Assembly (NCBI GenBank): GCA_036378735.1 | Contig: DASUVX010000031.1 | Location: 1-64,000, forward strand | Direction: 5' to 3' | DNA length: 64,000 nt | Source: GCA-003244245 sp036378735 | Lineage (GTDB): Bacteria; Actinomycetota; Actinomycetes; Mycobacteriales; Pseudonocardiaceae | Shown: in pieces, positions 1 through 8,820 of the stretch | How the letters are laid out: the number at the start of each line of letters is the position of its first letter | Position numbering within the stretch: position 1 is the first letter of the stretch | The notes under the pieces: model-generated | Seen by the model: only the letters and a program-made list of their open reading frames with translations | Database searches by the model: none | What the model was told of the DNA's origin: nothing | Program-made: the position numbers and the translations under genes

Positions 1-525
1 GGTACGTGGTGGTTGGGTGAAGTGTTGGGGTGCGATCGGTGAGCGCATCGCGGTTCTGCTGTCGATGCGCGCAGCCTCAGCGGCCGCGGTGTCGATGGCC
101 AACGAGCCGTGTACTGCGGAATCGGTCCCCCAGGGCTCAGCCACCCGGGACTCGTGGGCGACCCGGGACTCGTGGGCCCTGGACTCAGTCGTCCGAGAGG
201 TGAGGGGTCGGGAGTCCGTGGTGCAGGAAGGGGAGCGGGCGGGATGTGCCCGGGACGCCATGTGATGAGCCGCTGGCGTCGAGAAGCCGTCACCGCGGTC
301 ATGGAAGCCGGGGTCATAGAAGCCGGCGTCGAAACCGGTCCGGTGGGGACGACGGGTGGCCTGGTGATGTTCATGACCGGCGCGATGGCCCTGATGACCG
401 GGATTCGGCTCGGCGTAGCCCGGGTGATATTCGTCGTATCCGGCTGTGCCGAACGCCGCCGCATCGAACTCCTCGGCAGGGACCATGCCGAAGTACGCCT
501 TCAGCCTGTGCAGCGCGCTCATCAT
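1..525 (-). CDS. sepF: SepF cell division protein, N-terminal part (cut by window edge)
   Basis: SepF anchors FtsZ to the membrane and aligns its polymers at the Z-ring in actinobacteria. The reading frame starts at ATG ATG (525/522) behind a GGAAGG ribosome site and begins MMSALHRLKAYFGMVPAEE, the SepF membrane-binding amphipathic N-terminus. About 175 codons run open to the left edge. They are linker, rich in His, Arg, Ser and Pro, with a local repeat HESRVAHESRVA (about 140-190). The conserved SepF fold lies outside the window. It is the last visible dcw gene, 85 bp after yggS, as in other actinobacteria. The identity rests on the N-terminus plus position. Confidence 0.85.
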   Translation of the reverse strand, partial: MMSALHRLKAYFGMVPAEEFDAAAFGTAGYDEYHPGYAEPNPGHQGHRAGHEHHQATRRPHRTGFDAGFYDPGFHDRGDGFSTPAAHHMASRAHPARSPSCTTDSRPLTSRTTESRAHESRVAHESRVAEPWGTDSAVHGSLAIDTAAAEAARIDSRTAMRSPIAPQHFTQPPRT

Positions 526-610
526 GCCGCCTTCCTATGCCGAACCCAGACGCACCGCCCGCCGAGCCTGGCTCGTTATGCCTGCAAACTGGCTGGGCTC
601 CCCGGCATGG

Positions 611-1390
611 TCAACTTGAGGTTAACGGCCTATCGCCCAGGAGAGCGGTTCCGACACGCACACACGTCGAGCCGTACGCAATGGCCTGCTCAAGGTCACC
701 GCTCATCCCGGCGGAGAGCTCGACCGCGTCGGGGTGGGCACTTCGTAGCTGCGCTGCGGCGTCAGCCAGCATGGCGAAGGCCGCCTCGGGCGCACGGCCC
801 AGGGGGGCGACCGCCATCACCCCCTCCAGGCGCAACGACGACGCGGCCGCCACCCGATCGGCCAACGCAGGGAGTTCGGGCAGCGGGCAACCACCTCGCA
901 TCGGGTCACCGTCCAGGCTCGCTTGGACGAGCACGCTCATGGGCGTATGTCGGTGCCCGGCTTCGCGCGCGAGGCGGGCGGCCCGGTCCAGGGCATCGAC
1001 CAGACGAATCGAGTCGACGGACTGCACCTGCACCGCCCATCGGACCACCGACCGGGTCTTGTTGCGCTGTAGCCGACCCACCATGTGCCAGCGCAACCCG
1101 GCCGCCGGGCGCAACGCACTGACCTCGGCCACCTTGGCGGCAGCCTCGGAGTCACGGGCCTCGGCGGCATCGAGCAGGCCGAGATCGATGAGCAGTGCCA
1201 CGTCCCGCGCCGGAAAGGTCTTGGTGACGGGGAGCAGGCGCACCCCGGCGGGATCGCGGCCCGCTGCGCGGCACCCGGCGGCGATGCGCTCCCGAAGGCG
1301 TGCCAGTGCCGCCGCCAACTCGTCGCGACGGCCCGCGTCGAGGTCACCGCGGCGGCCGCCGACGGCCTGCTGCTCTGATCGCCTCGTCAC
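611..1390 (-). CDS. yggS: YggS-type PLP homeostasis protein
   Basis: Monomeric pyridoxal-phosphate-binding protein (YggS/PROSC, alanine-racemase N-terminal fold) that buffers PLP; no catalytic role is proven for the family. Recognisable stretches are LLPVTKTFPA (PLP lysine), WHMVGRLQRNK and the C-terminal AYGSTCVRVGTALLG. The GTG start at 1390 overlaps the pgeF stop in a GTGA, giving 259 residues. The frame is open much further upstream, but that part is antisense-frame shadow inside pgeF. It sits between pgeF and sepF, its usual dcw position. Confidence 0.92.
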   Translation of the reverse strand: MTRRSEQQAVGGRRGDLDAGRRDELAAALARLRERIAAGCRAAGRDPAGVRLLPVTKTFPARDVALLIDLGLLDAAEARDSEAAAKVAEVSALRPAAGLRWHMVGRLQRNKTRSVVRWAVQVQSVDSIRLVDALDRAARLAREAGHRHTPMSVLVQASLDGDPMRGGCPLPELPALADRVAAASSLRLEGVMAVAPLGRAPEAAFAMLADAAAQLRSAHPDAVELSAGMSGDLEQAIAYGSTCVRVGTALLGDRPLTSS

Positions 1391-2100
1391 TCCTCGTACC
1401 AGGTCAATGCGGCCAGCCGACCGGTGATGCCGTCGCGGCGGTAGCTGTAGAGAGTGGGATCTTCGATCGTGCACCGGGGGTCGACCCCAACCCGGGCCAC
1501 GCCGGCGCAAGCAAGTTGCCGCCACAGCCCGGCTCGCAGATCCAAACCCGTGGTGCCCCGCCGGGTCCGGCAGGCGCTGCCAGGCAAGCATGCCTCCACG
1601 TCGGCCTGCATCCGTGCCGGCACCTCGTAACATTGACCACACGCCGAAGGTCCCAGCAATACCTCCAGTTTCTCGATGCGCGCACCGAGCCTTTGCATTG
1701 CCTCGAGCGTGGCGGGCAGCACCCCGGCCCGGGCCCCGACCCGTCCCGCATGCACCGCGGCGACAACCTTTCCGACGGGGTCGGCAAGCAGCACCGGGAC
1801 ACAGTCGGCGACCAGCACTGCCACCGCGAGCCAGGGTTGGGTAGTGACCACCGCATCGCTGGCCGGCACCGGCTGCCATCGCGGACCGTCGACCACCGTG
1901 ACTGTCCGGCCGTGCACCTGCTCCATCCAGACCAGCCGCTGTGCTGGCAGGCCAATACCACTGGCAAGCCGTTCCCGGTTGGCGGCTACCGCTTCGGGTC
2001 GATCCCCGACATGCTCACCGAGGTTGAATGAGACATACGGCGGCGCTGATACGCCACCCTGCCGGGTGGTCACGACCCGCCGGACGCGGATGGTGCTCAC
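1387..2100 (-). CDS. pgeF: Laccase-domain / peptidoglycan editing factor PgeF (YfiH)
   Basis: YfiH/PgeF family. The E. coli member removes wrongly incorporated amino acids from peptidoglycan precursors; purine nucleoside phosphorolysis has been shown for other members. The metal-site residues are visible: QVHG (His63), ADC (Cys100), VHAG (His117). The common WRG after VHAG is here RVG. The protein has 237 residues, normal length. The ATG overlaps the ftsZ stop (ATGA), so it is translationally coupled to ftsZ and, at its other end, to yggS. Confidence 0.9.
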   Translation of the reverse strand: MSTIRVRRVVTTRQGGVSAPPYVSFNLGEHVGDRPEAVAANRERLASGIGLPAQRLVWMEQVHGRTVTVVDGPRWQPVPASDAVVTTQPWLAVAVLVADCVPVLLADPVGKVVAAVHAGRVGARAGVLPATLEAMQRLGARIEKLEVLLGPSACGQCYEVPARMQADVEACLPGSACRTRRGTTGLDLRAGLWRQLACAGVARVGVDPRCTIEDPTLYSYRRDGITGRLAALTWYEE

Positions 2101-3296
2101 CGCTTCATGAATGGCGGAACGTCCACCTCGTCATCGTCGTCGAAATCGTCGGTTACCGGTACCGCACGGTTTGGCTTCCACCCGGCGGTGGCCGGCTGCC
2201 AGCTGGATGGAATGGGCGACCCAGACATCGGCACCGAAGGCGCCGCGGGCGAGGGCCGGGAAACCTTGCCGGCCTGCCCACTGGCTACTGTCCGCGCGGC
2301 CAGCGTCCTCGAGTCGAACTTCGTCGGGTCCAACTTCTTGTATGACGGCATACCAGAGTCGAAGCCGGCGGCGATCACGGTGATCCGTACCTCATCACCC
2401 AGCGAGTCGTCGATCACCGTGCCGAAGATGATGTTTGCGTCGGGATGGGCGGATTCCTGTACGAGGGACGCGGCCTCGTTGATTTCGAACAGCCCCAGGT
2501 CCGAGCCGCCCGCGATGGACAGCAGGACACCGTGCGCGCCCTCCATCGACGCCTCGAGCAACGGTGAGTTGATGGCCTTCTCGGCAGCCTGCACCGATCT
2601 GCCCTCGCCTCTGGCCGAGCCGATGCCCATCAGCGCGCTTCCCGCCCCGGACATCACGCTTTTCACGTCGGCGAAGTCCAGATTGATCAGACCGGGAGTA
2701 GTGATGAGGTCGGTGATGCCCTGAACCCCGGACAGCAGCACCTCGTCGGCGGAGCGGAAGGCATCCATCAAGCTCACGTTGACATCACCGAGCTGCAGCA
2801 GCCGGTCATTCGGGATCACGATCAGGGTGTCGCACTCGTTGCGTAACTCGGCGATGCCCTCTTCGGCCTGATTGGCTCGCCGCTTGCCCTCGAAGGTGAA
2901 GGGTCTGGTGACCACGCCAATGGTCAGCGCACCCTGCTTGCGGGCGATGTTGGCCACCACCGGGGCACCGCCGGTGCCGGTGCCGCCACCCTCGCCGGCG
3001 GTGACGAACACCATGTCGGCCCCTTTGAGGACCTCCTCGATCTCTGCGCGATGGTCCTCGGCGGCCTTACGACCGACTTCCGGGTTCGCTCCCGCGCCGA
3101 GCCCCCGAGTGAGTTCCCTCCCGATGTCGAGCTTGACGTCCGCGTCTGACATCAGCAGCGCCTGGGCGTCGGTGTTCACCGCGATGAACTCGACACCGTT
3201 GAGCCCGACTTCAATCATCCGGTTGACCGCGTTGACGCCACCACCGCCAATTCCGGCGACCTTGATCACGGCAAGGTAGTTGTGCGCGGGCGTCAT
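2097..3296 (-). CDS. ftsZ: Cell division GTPase FtsZ
   Basis: Tubulin-like GTPase that polymerises into the cytokinetic ring. The GTP-binding signature GGGTGTG is at residues 103-109. The T7 loop with its acidic residues (NLDFADVKSVMSG, near 205) completes the site of the next subunit. The tail ends DDDDEVDVPPFMKR, the C-terminal peptide that binds SepF in actinobacteria. It has 399 residues. The start MTPAHNYLAVIKV matches other actinobacterial FtsZ. Only a weak GAAGG site precedes it; a short leader ORF (3293-3334) ends on its ATG. It heads the ftsZ-pgeF-yggS-sepF group. Confidence 0.98.
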   Translation of the reverse strand: MTPAHNYLAVIKVAGIGGGGVNAVNRMIEVGLNGVEFIAVNTDAQALLMSDADVKLDIGRELTRGLGAGANPEVGRKAAEDHRAEIEEVLKGADMVFVTAGEGGGTGTGGAPVVANIARKQGALTIGVVTRPFTFEGKRRANQAEEGIAELRNECDTLIVIPNDRLLQLGDVNVSLMDAFRSADEVLLSGVQGITDLITTPGLINLDFADVKSVMSGAGSALMGIGSARGEGRSVQAAEKAINSPLLEASMEGAHGVLLSIAGGSDLGLFEINEAASLVQESAHPDANIIFGTVIDDSLGDEVRITVIAAGFDSGMPSYKKLDPTKFDSRTLAARTVASGQAGKVSRPSPAAPSVPMSGSPIPSSWQPATAGWKPNRAVPVTDDFDDDDEVDVPPFMKR

Positions 3297-3334
3297 CCGG
3301 GTGCGCCTTCGCTGTTCATCCCGTCGCTGCTCAT
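3293..3334 (-). CDS. Possible 13-residue leader peptide overlapping the ftsZ start
   Basis: A short frame MSSDGMNSEGAPG starts at ATG 3334 behind GAGGAAGG at good spacing. It stops with a TGA that overlaps the ftsZ ATG as ATGA. The site in front of this frame is stronger than the one in front of ftsZ, so translation of ftsZ could be coupled to it. It may be chance: the frame is very short and no homolog can be named. Confidence 0.35.
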   Translation of the reverse strand: MSSDGMNSEGAPG

Positions 3335-3543
3335 CCGCGGCCTTCCTCGTCGCTGCTAGCGCCCGCCGACGTTCCCCTCAATGCGCGCCGCCACCCTCGG
3401 CGTGGCAAACCCTCAACTTCAGCTAAAGGATTAGAGTTATGTCAGCTCATCTATCTCGCGACGGTAGGCATCGCCACCGGCACGGTCCAGCAGGCACGCC
3501 GCGCGGGGCGGCGATCCGGCGCCGTGAGTGTATGCGGGCGGCG
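3297..3543 (-). promoter_or_regulatory. ftsZ upstream region
   Basis: The 247 bp between ftsQ and ftsZ is the only sizeable gap in the distal dcw cluster apart from the gaps before murE and rsmH. On the coding strand it carries an AT-richer patch CTGACATAACTCTAAT (about 3429-3445), the kind of sequence found at mycobacterial ftsZ promoters, followed by the leader ORF. It is likely to hold a ftsZ-specific promoter; exact -35/-10 boxes cannot be fixed by eye. Confidence 0.4.
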
Positions 3544-4533
3544 TCAGGCGATGGTGGGCAACGCGGGACTGGAGACGTCGTAGATCTTGCCGGGTTGGGT
3601 CAGCAGCGGGCCGAGCACTGCCGCCTTGCGGTCGCCCTGTCCGGCATCACCCCACCGCACTTCCCGCGCAGTGCCTGCCCGTCCGTTGTCCAGTCGCAGC
3701 TCGACATCGGCCGCAGACGTCGCGGCGACCGAGCGGACCTGGACCCGCAGCCAGCCAGGCATGGCGGTCAAGACCGTCAGCGCGGCCGCTGTGGTGGCGT
3801 CCCGGGGCCCCACTCTGGGTACCTGCAGCTCCGGCAGTCCAGGCGGCCCGGTCGGCACAGTCGCGTAGTCGGTTCCGGTGGCGTCGATGAGGTGCACCCC
3901 GCTGCCGCGGTGGACGACCGCCACCGGGGTTCGTTCGGTGACTGCGACCTGCACGGTGCCGTCCATGCTGCAGCGCACCTGCACGCCCGCTACCCGGCGT
4001 ACCGCAGCCACCCGGCGCTCGATCGCCTTGGTGTCCAGCCGCAGCATCGGAGTACCCAGTGGTACCGCCGCCACCGTCCGCACCAGGTCAGCTGGTAGCT
4101 CCTTGGTTCCCACCACCTGCACCGACCGGGCGTCGAACAGCGAACTGCCCAGCAGTACCCAACCGAGTCCGCCAACCATGGCGAGCAGAGTCAGCCCGCC
4201 CGCAAACCAGGGCAACCAGCGTCGGGCTCGCCTCGGGGAGCGAGGTGCGGCCTCCTCGACAACCGCAGGTGAAGCATGATCGTCATTAGCTAAGCGATCG
4301 CCGCGGTCAGCGCGGTTGGTTCGGCCAAAACGACGAGCACGCGGCTCGGCGCTGCTGGTGCGATCCCGGCTGCGGGTGCGCACCGCCGGTCGCGGGGTAT
4401 CCCGCCGCGAGCGGCGACCGCCGGGTGAACCGGCCGTCGGTCGACCGCCGGCTGGACCGGCAATCGGACTACCGCCGGCTGGACCGGCAACCGGACGTCG
4501 GGCGTCTGAGGGGCCCGGACCGGGGGCGCTCAC
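3544..4533 (-). CDS. ftsQ: Divisome protein FtsQ (DivIB)
   Basis: Bitopic membrane protein of the FtsQ-FtsL-FtsB complex that links the Z-ring to septal wall synthesis. It has 329 residues: a long basic, Gly/Pro-rich cytoplasmic N-terminus with AGPAGG repeats, a membrane segment at about 107-130 (WLPWFAGGLTLLAMVGGLGWVLL), then a POTRA domain beginning VQVVGTKELPADLV and the beta domain. The ATG overlaps the murC stop (ATGA). Its position between murC and ftsZ is canonical. Confidence 0.95.
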   Translation of the reverse strand: MSAPGPGPSDARRPVAGPAGGSPIAGPAGGRPTAGSPGGRRSRRDTPRPAVRTRSRDRTSSAEPRARRFGRTNRADRGDRLANDDHASPAVVEEAAPRSPRRARRWLPWFAGGLTLLAMVGGLGWVLLGSSLFDARSVQVVGTKELPADLVRTVAAVPLGTPMLRLDTKAIERRVAAVRRVAGVQVRCSMDGTVQVAVTERTPVAVVHRGSGVHLIDATGTDYATVPTGPPGLPELQVPRVGPRDATTAAALTVLTAMPGWLRVQVRSVAATSAADVELRLDNGRAGTAREVRWGDAGQGDRKAAVLGPLLTQPGKIYDVSSPALPTIA

Positions 4534-6032
4534 GGCGATCCCGCGGTCCGAGCCAGCAGCTGTGGTGTATCAGACCATCGGCGGTCCAGCTCGGCGACCA
4601 GTTGCGGGCCGAGCGCTGTCACATCGCCGGCTCCCATGGTGACCACCACGTCACCGGGTCGGACCAGCTGCGCCAACCGCGCGGGCACGTCGGTCCAGCA
4701 CGGCTCGTAGTACACACAACCTGGGGGCAACGGCACGGCCTGCGCGATCAGAGCTCCAGTGACACCGGGTATCGGCTGTTCCCGTGCCCCGTAGACGTCG
4801 AGCAGCAGCACCACATCGGCCAGCGCCAGCGCGGCGCCGAACTCCGCGGCGAAGTCCCGGGTCCGGGAGTACAGGTGCGGCTGGAACGCAACCAGCAGCC
4901 GGCCCTGCCCCACCACCTGACGTGCCCCGCGCAGCGCGGCAGCCACCTTCGTCGGGTGGTGGGCATAGTCGTCGTAGATCCGCGTTCCGGCCACCTGACC
5001 GATGAGCTCGAACCGGCGGCGGACCCCGCCGAAGCCGGCCAGCCCGGTCACCAGGCCGCCCAGCGGCAGACCCAACTCCAGGCCGGCCAGCAGGGCCGCC
5101 ACGGCATTGGATGCCATGTGCCGGCCGGGCAGCGCAACACTGAGCTGCACCCGGTGCACTGCACCAGCGGGCTCGGTCAGCGCCACGGTGGCGACGCCCC
5201 GATCACCATCGGGGATGTAGGCCAGCAGCTGCGCGCCGGCCGCAGTGGTGGCCAGCGCGCCGTAGCGGCGCACCCGCAGGCCATTAGCAGCGGCCCGGTC
5301 AGCCAATGCGGCCGAGCCGGGATCGTCCGCATTGGCGATCAACACCCCGCCGGGACGGATCCTGGCCGCAAAAGCATCGAAAGTCGCGGTGTAAGCCTCG
5401 ACGCTGCCGTGGTGATCGAGGTGATCAGCTTCGACATTGGTCACGACCGCCACGTCGGGCGAGTAGGCCAGGAAGGTGCCGTCACTCTCGTCGGCCTCGG
5501 CCACGAAGATCTCGCCGCCGCCGTGGCGGGCACCGGACCCACAGGCGCTGAGATCGCCACCGATGAGAAACGACGGGTCGGCACCGCAGCGCTGCAGTGC
5601 GACGGCGAGCATCGACGTGGTGGATGTCTTGCCGGCGGTCCCGGTGACGCAGGCCACCCGGTACCCGGACATCAGGGCCGCCAGCGCCACTGAGCGGTGG
5701 ATCACCGGAATCCCACGCCGCGCCGCCTCGACGAGTTCCGGGTTGTGCGGATCGCTCTGGTGCACCGCCTTGGTGCTGATGATCGCGGTGGGGTCGGCGC
5801 CGAGCTGGTCGAGGTTGGCGGCGGCGTGACCGACGGCCACTTCGGCACCCAGTTCCCGCAAGGCCTTCAGCACGGCCGAATCCCTGGCGTCCGAACCGGA
5901 CACCGCACCACCGCGGGCCAGCACGATCCGGGCCACCCCGCTCATCCCGGCACCGCCGATCCCGATGAGATGAATGCGGGCCAGCTGCGACGGCAACGCG
6001 GGAGGTTGCGCGGCAGCAGTCACAACACTCAT
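4530..6032 (-). CDS. murC: UDP-N-acetylmuramate--L-alanine ligase
   Basis: Adds L-Ala to UDP-MurNAc with ATP, the first peptide-stem step. The N-terminal nucleotide motif is IHLIGIGGAGMSGVARI; the ATP loop is GTAGKTSTTSM (Mur ligases GTxGKT/S); the C-terminal region has DDYAHHPTKV. It is 500 residues from ATG 6032; a GTG at 6035 is equally possible, and both overlap the ftsW stop. The direct ftsW-murC junction is unusual because murG normally lies between them. Confidence 0.97.
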   Translation of the reverse strand: MSVVTAAAQPPALPSQLARIHLIGIGGAGMSGVARIVLARGGAVSGSDARDSAVLKALRELGAEVAVGHAAANLDQLGADPTAIISTKAVHQSDPHNPELVEAARRGIPVIHRSVALAALMSGYRVACVTGTAGKTSTTSMLAVALQRCGADPSFLIGGDLSACGSGARHGGGEIFVAEADESDGTFLAYSPDVAVVTNVEADHLDHHGSVEAYTATFDAFAARIRPGGVLIANADDPGSAALADRAAANGLRVRRYGALATTAAGAQLLAYIPDGDRGVATVALTEPAGAVHRVQLSVALPGRHMASNAVAALLAGLELGLPLGGLVTGLAGFGGVRRRFELIGQVAGTRIYDDYAHHPTKVAAALRGARQVVGQGRLLVAFQPHLYSRTRDFAAEFGAALALADVVLLLDVYGAREQPIPGVTGALIAQAVPLPPGCVYYEPCWTDVPARLAQLVRPGDVVVTMGAGDVTALGPQLVAELDRRWSDTPQLLARTAGSP

Positions 6033-7411
6033 CACCTTCCCCAGTTACTGCGATCCGTGGGCACCGACCGTGGCTTGGGAGCAGCCGCACTGTAGGGCAC
6101 GGGAGGGCGCAACTGCAGCAACCCCGGCAAACCCTGTCTCAGACCACGTTGCGGCCCGGACGGGTCGGTCTGCTGGCGCAACACGGCCACCGCCTGCGGT
6201 TCGTGCCGCGCGAAGTTCGCCAGCAGGCCGAACGCCAGCATGGTCAGGGCCATGGACGTACCGCCGGAGGAGATCAGCGGCAACGGGATCCCCGTGATCG
6301 GCAGCAACCCGACCACATACCCGATGTTGATCGCGGCCTGACCGACCAGCCAGGTGGTCACGGTCGCGGAGACCAGTTTGATCCACGGGTCGGTATTGCG
6401 CGCGGCGATCCGGATCCCCACGTAGGCCAGCGTGCCGAACAGCAGCAGCACTACCAGGCAACCAAGGAAGCCGAGCTCTTCCCCGATGATGGCGAAGATG
6501 AAGTCGTTGTGCGCATTGGGTAGGTAGTCCCATTTGGCACTGCCCTGGCCGAGGCCTACGCCCCACCAGCCACCGTCAGCCAGCGAGAACAGGGCTTGAC
6601 GGCCCTGGTACGCCGCACCCTGCGGGTCGGCGAACGGGTGCAGGAAGGACTGGATCCTGGCCGATCGGTAGCCGGCGATGCCGGCCATGGCGACCGCCCC
6701 GGCCACTGCGGCGATCGCGATCGCCCCGAACAGCTCCCCCGGTGCACCACCGAACCACAGCAACGCGAGCAGCACGATGGCCAGCGTGATCGTGGTACCC
6801 AGGTCGGGCTGCAGCATCACCAGCGCAAAGATGGTGACGGCCATGGGAACCAGCGGTACCAACAGGTGCCGCCATTGGTGCAGCAACGCCCGCTTGGTGA
6901 TCAACACGTGGGCGCCCCACAGGGCGAGGGCGAGCTTTGCGGGTTCGGAGGGTTGCAGGGACAGCGGTCCCAGCCGTAGCCATTTCTGCGCGCCGTTGAT
7001 CTCGGCGCCCAATGGGCTGAGCACCATGGCCAGCAGCGCCACGCACACCAGCAGGAACAACCCACTGGTGCCGCGCAGCACCCGTACCGGCATCCGCAGG
7101 CCCAACCAGAACAACACCAGCCCGAGCCCGCAGTACGCCAGTTGCTGGACGAACACCGCGTAGGAGGAGCCGTCTTTGGTGTAGGACTCCACATTCGACG
7201 CCGAGAGCACCATCACCAGGCCGAACAGGGTCAACAGGCCGAACACGCCGATGACCAGGTGCAGTGACGTGAGCGGCCGCGCCAGCCAGGCGGTGAGCCG
7301 GGCCCTGGCGGCTTTCCACGCCGCCGGCCCACTCGCCGACTTCCGGTCTGGTGGTTGGCGAGGCTTCGGCGGGCGCACCGTCGACGCACCCGGCCGGGTG
7401 GAACTCCTCAC
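6032..7411 (-). CDS. ftsW: Septal peptidoglycan glycosyltransferase FtsW (SEDS)
   Basis: Polytopic SEDS polymerase that makes glycan strands from lipid II with the class B PBP FtsI. It has 459 residues: a basic N-terminus, then about ten membrane segments starting near 50. SEDS landmarks include PSEPAKLALALW, LQPDLGTT, HNDFIFAIIGEELGF and LPLISSGGTS. The C-terminal 60 residues are cytoplasmic and Pro/Arg-rich. The GTG start overlaps the murD stop (GTGA). No MurG-like sequence is fused to either end. Confidence 0.96.
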   Translation of the reverse strand: MRSSTRPGASTVRPPKPRQPPDRKSASGPAAWKAARARLTAWLARPLTSLHLVIGVFGLLTLFGLVMVLSASNVESYTKDGSSYAVFVQQLAYCGLGLVLFWLGLRMPVRVLRGTSGLFLLVCVALLAMVLSPLGAEINGAQKWLRLGPLSLQPSEPAKLALALWGAHVLITKRALLHQWRHLLVPLVPMAVTIFALVMLQPDLGTTITLAIVLLALLWFGGAPGELFGAIAIAAVAGAVAMAGIAGYRSARIQSFLHPFADPQGAAYQGRQALFSLADGGWWGVGLGQGSAKWDYLPNAHNDFIFAIIGEELGFLGCLVVLLLFGTLAYVGIRIAARNTDPWIKLVSATVTTWLVGQAAINIGYVVGLLPITGIPLPLISSGGTSMALTMLAFGLLANFARHEPQAVAVLRQQTDPSGPQRGLRQGLPGLLQLRPPVPYSAAAPKPRSVPTDRSNWGR

Positions 7412-8814
7412 CGGGCCCGACCCAGCGCGGCGACGGCAGCGGCGAATGCCCGGCCACGATGTCCATAGTCGGTGAACATGTCCATCGAGGCCGCCGCCGG
7501 AGCGAGCAGCACGACATCACCCGGGCTGGCCAGCTCGGCTGCTGCGGCCACCACCTCGGTCATGGCTCCATCGTCTCCCGAACCCACCACTCGAACCGGG
7601 AGGTTGGGCGCGTGTCGCGCCAGTGCGGCCGCGATCACCGCCCGGTCCGCGCCGAGCAGCACAGCGCCGACCAGCCGCTCCCGGGTGTCGATCACCAGCT
7701 GGTCCACGTCGACACCCTTGAGCAGGCCGCCGGCCACCCACACCACCCGATGCTGGGACAGCAGTGCGGCTCGCGCCGCATGCGGGTTGGTGGCCTTGGA
7801 GTCATCGAGGTAGCACACGCCCGCGTGCTCGCCAACCGGTGCGCCGCGGTGCTCGCCGGGGACGAACGCACGTAGTCCCTCGGCGACCGCCGCCGGTTCG
7901 ACGCCGATGCAGCGTGCCAGTGCCGCGGCGGCCAGCGCGTTGCTGAGATTGTGCCGCCCAGCCGGGCGGATGTCGCAGACCTGGGCGAGTACCGTGCCGG
8001 CACCCTCACCGAAGGCACGGTCGACGAGCTGCTCGCGCACCAATCCCAGTTGGCCCGCCGCCGGTTGGCCGGCGGTGAACCCCACGCCCCGGTGCCCGGC
8101 AGCCAGCCGCGTCGACCACGCATCGTCGGCGTTGAACACCGCTGTGGTGCCCTCGTCGTACACCCTGCCCTTGGCCTCGGCGTAGCGCTCCAGGCAGCCG
8201 TGCCAGTCCAGGTGATCGGCGGAGACGTTGAGCACCACGGCGGCCCGTGGCATCAGCCCCGGCGAGTGGTGCAGCTGGAACGAGGACAGCTCCACCGCGA
8301 GCACCCGATGGCCGGCGCGCACCGCGTCCAGCACCGGCAGCCCGATATTGCCGCACGCGACCGCGTCGATCCCGGCGGCGAGCAGGATCGATTCCAGCAT
8401 GCCCACCGTGGTGGTCTTGCCGTTGGTGCCGGTGACCACCAGCCAGTCAGCCGGCGCCTGGCCAGGCCCCGACCGCTCGCCTGAGCGCGCACGATCGACC
8501 CACCGGGCCAGCGTCACATCGCCGATCACCGGCACGCCGGCACGTTGAGCGGCGACCAGCAGCGGCGCGTCGGGCCGCAGACCGGGACTGGTCACCACCA
8601 GGTCGGTGCCCGGTGGTGGGGCCTCCAGTCCGGCGACCAGCTGTACCGCGCCGTTCAGTGGCGTCGCGGCCAACGCCTGCAGCTGGCCGGGCGCGGAGTC
8701 GGTGACGGTGACCTGGGCCCCCAGATCAGCCAGGAACCGAGCCGCTGACATTCCCGTCACGCGCGCCCCGGCCACCAGTACCCGGGCTCCGACGAGGTCA
8801 GCAACTGTCCGCAA
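7408..8814 (-). CDS. murD: UDP-N-acetylmuramoylalanine--D-glutamate ligase
   Basis: Adds D-Glu to UDP-MurNAc-L-Ala. The ATP loop is VTGTNGKTTT (about 126-135); the central domain has LNVSADHLDWH; the C-terminal domain has DDSKATNPHAA, where the lysine and asparagine are typical of MurD. It is 468 residues. The best start is TTG at 8814, 6 bp after the mraY stop; no ATG or GTG lies near the conserved N-terminus. Confidence 0.95.
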   Translation of the reverse strand: MRTVADLVGARVLVAGARVTGMSAARFLADLGAQVTVTDSAPGQLQALAATPLNGAVQLVAGLEAPPPGTDLVVTSPGLRPDAPLLVAAQRAGVPVIGDVTLARWVDRARSGERSGPGQAPADWLVVTGTNGKTTTVGMLESILLAAGIDAVACGNIGLPVLDAVRAGHRVLAVELSSFQLHHSPGLMPRAAVVLNVSADHLDWHGCLERYAEAKGRVYDEGTTAVFNADDAWSTRLAAGHRGVGFTAGQPAAGQLGLVREQLVDRAFGEGAGTVLAQVCDIRPAGRHNLSNALAAAALARCIGVEPAAVAEGLRAFVPGEHRGAPVGEHAGVCYLDDSKATNPHAARAALLSQHRVVWVAGGLLKGVDVDQLVIDTRERLVGAVLLGADRAVIAAALARHAPNLPVRVVGSGDDGAMTEVVAAAAELASPGDVVLLAPAAASMDMFTDYGHRGRAFAAAVAALGRAR

Positions 8815-8820
8815 CCGTGA

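Noticed and set aside
109..1427. Long plus-strand frames opposite sepF and yggS
   Set aside because: No domain is recognisable and both opposite-strand genes are conserved; typical third-position GC shadows.
1387..2100. Loss of function in pgeF because WRG after VHAG is changed
   Set aside because: The metal ligands (His63, Cys100, His117) are intact and the position may vary in actinobacteria.
6030..7411. A MurG remnant or fusion at the ftsW-murC junction
   Set aside because: The ftsW tail is a short Pro/Arg-rich stretch and murC starts at once; nothing resembles a GT28 fold.
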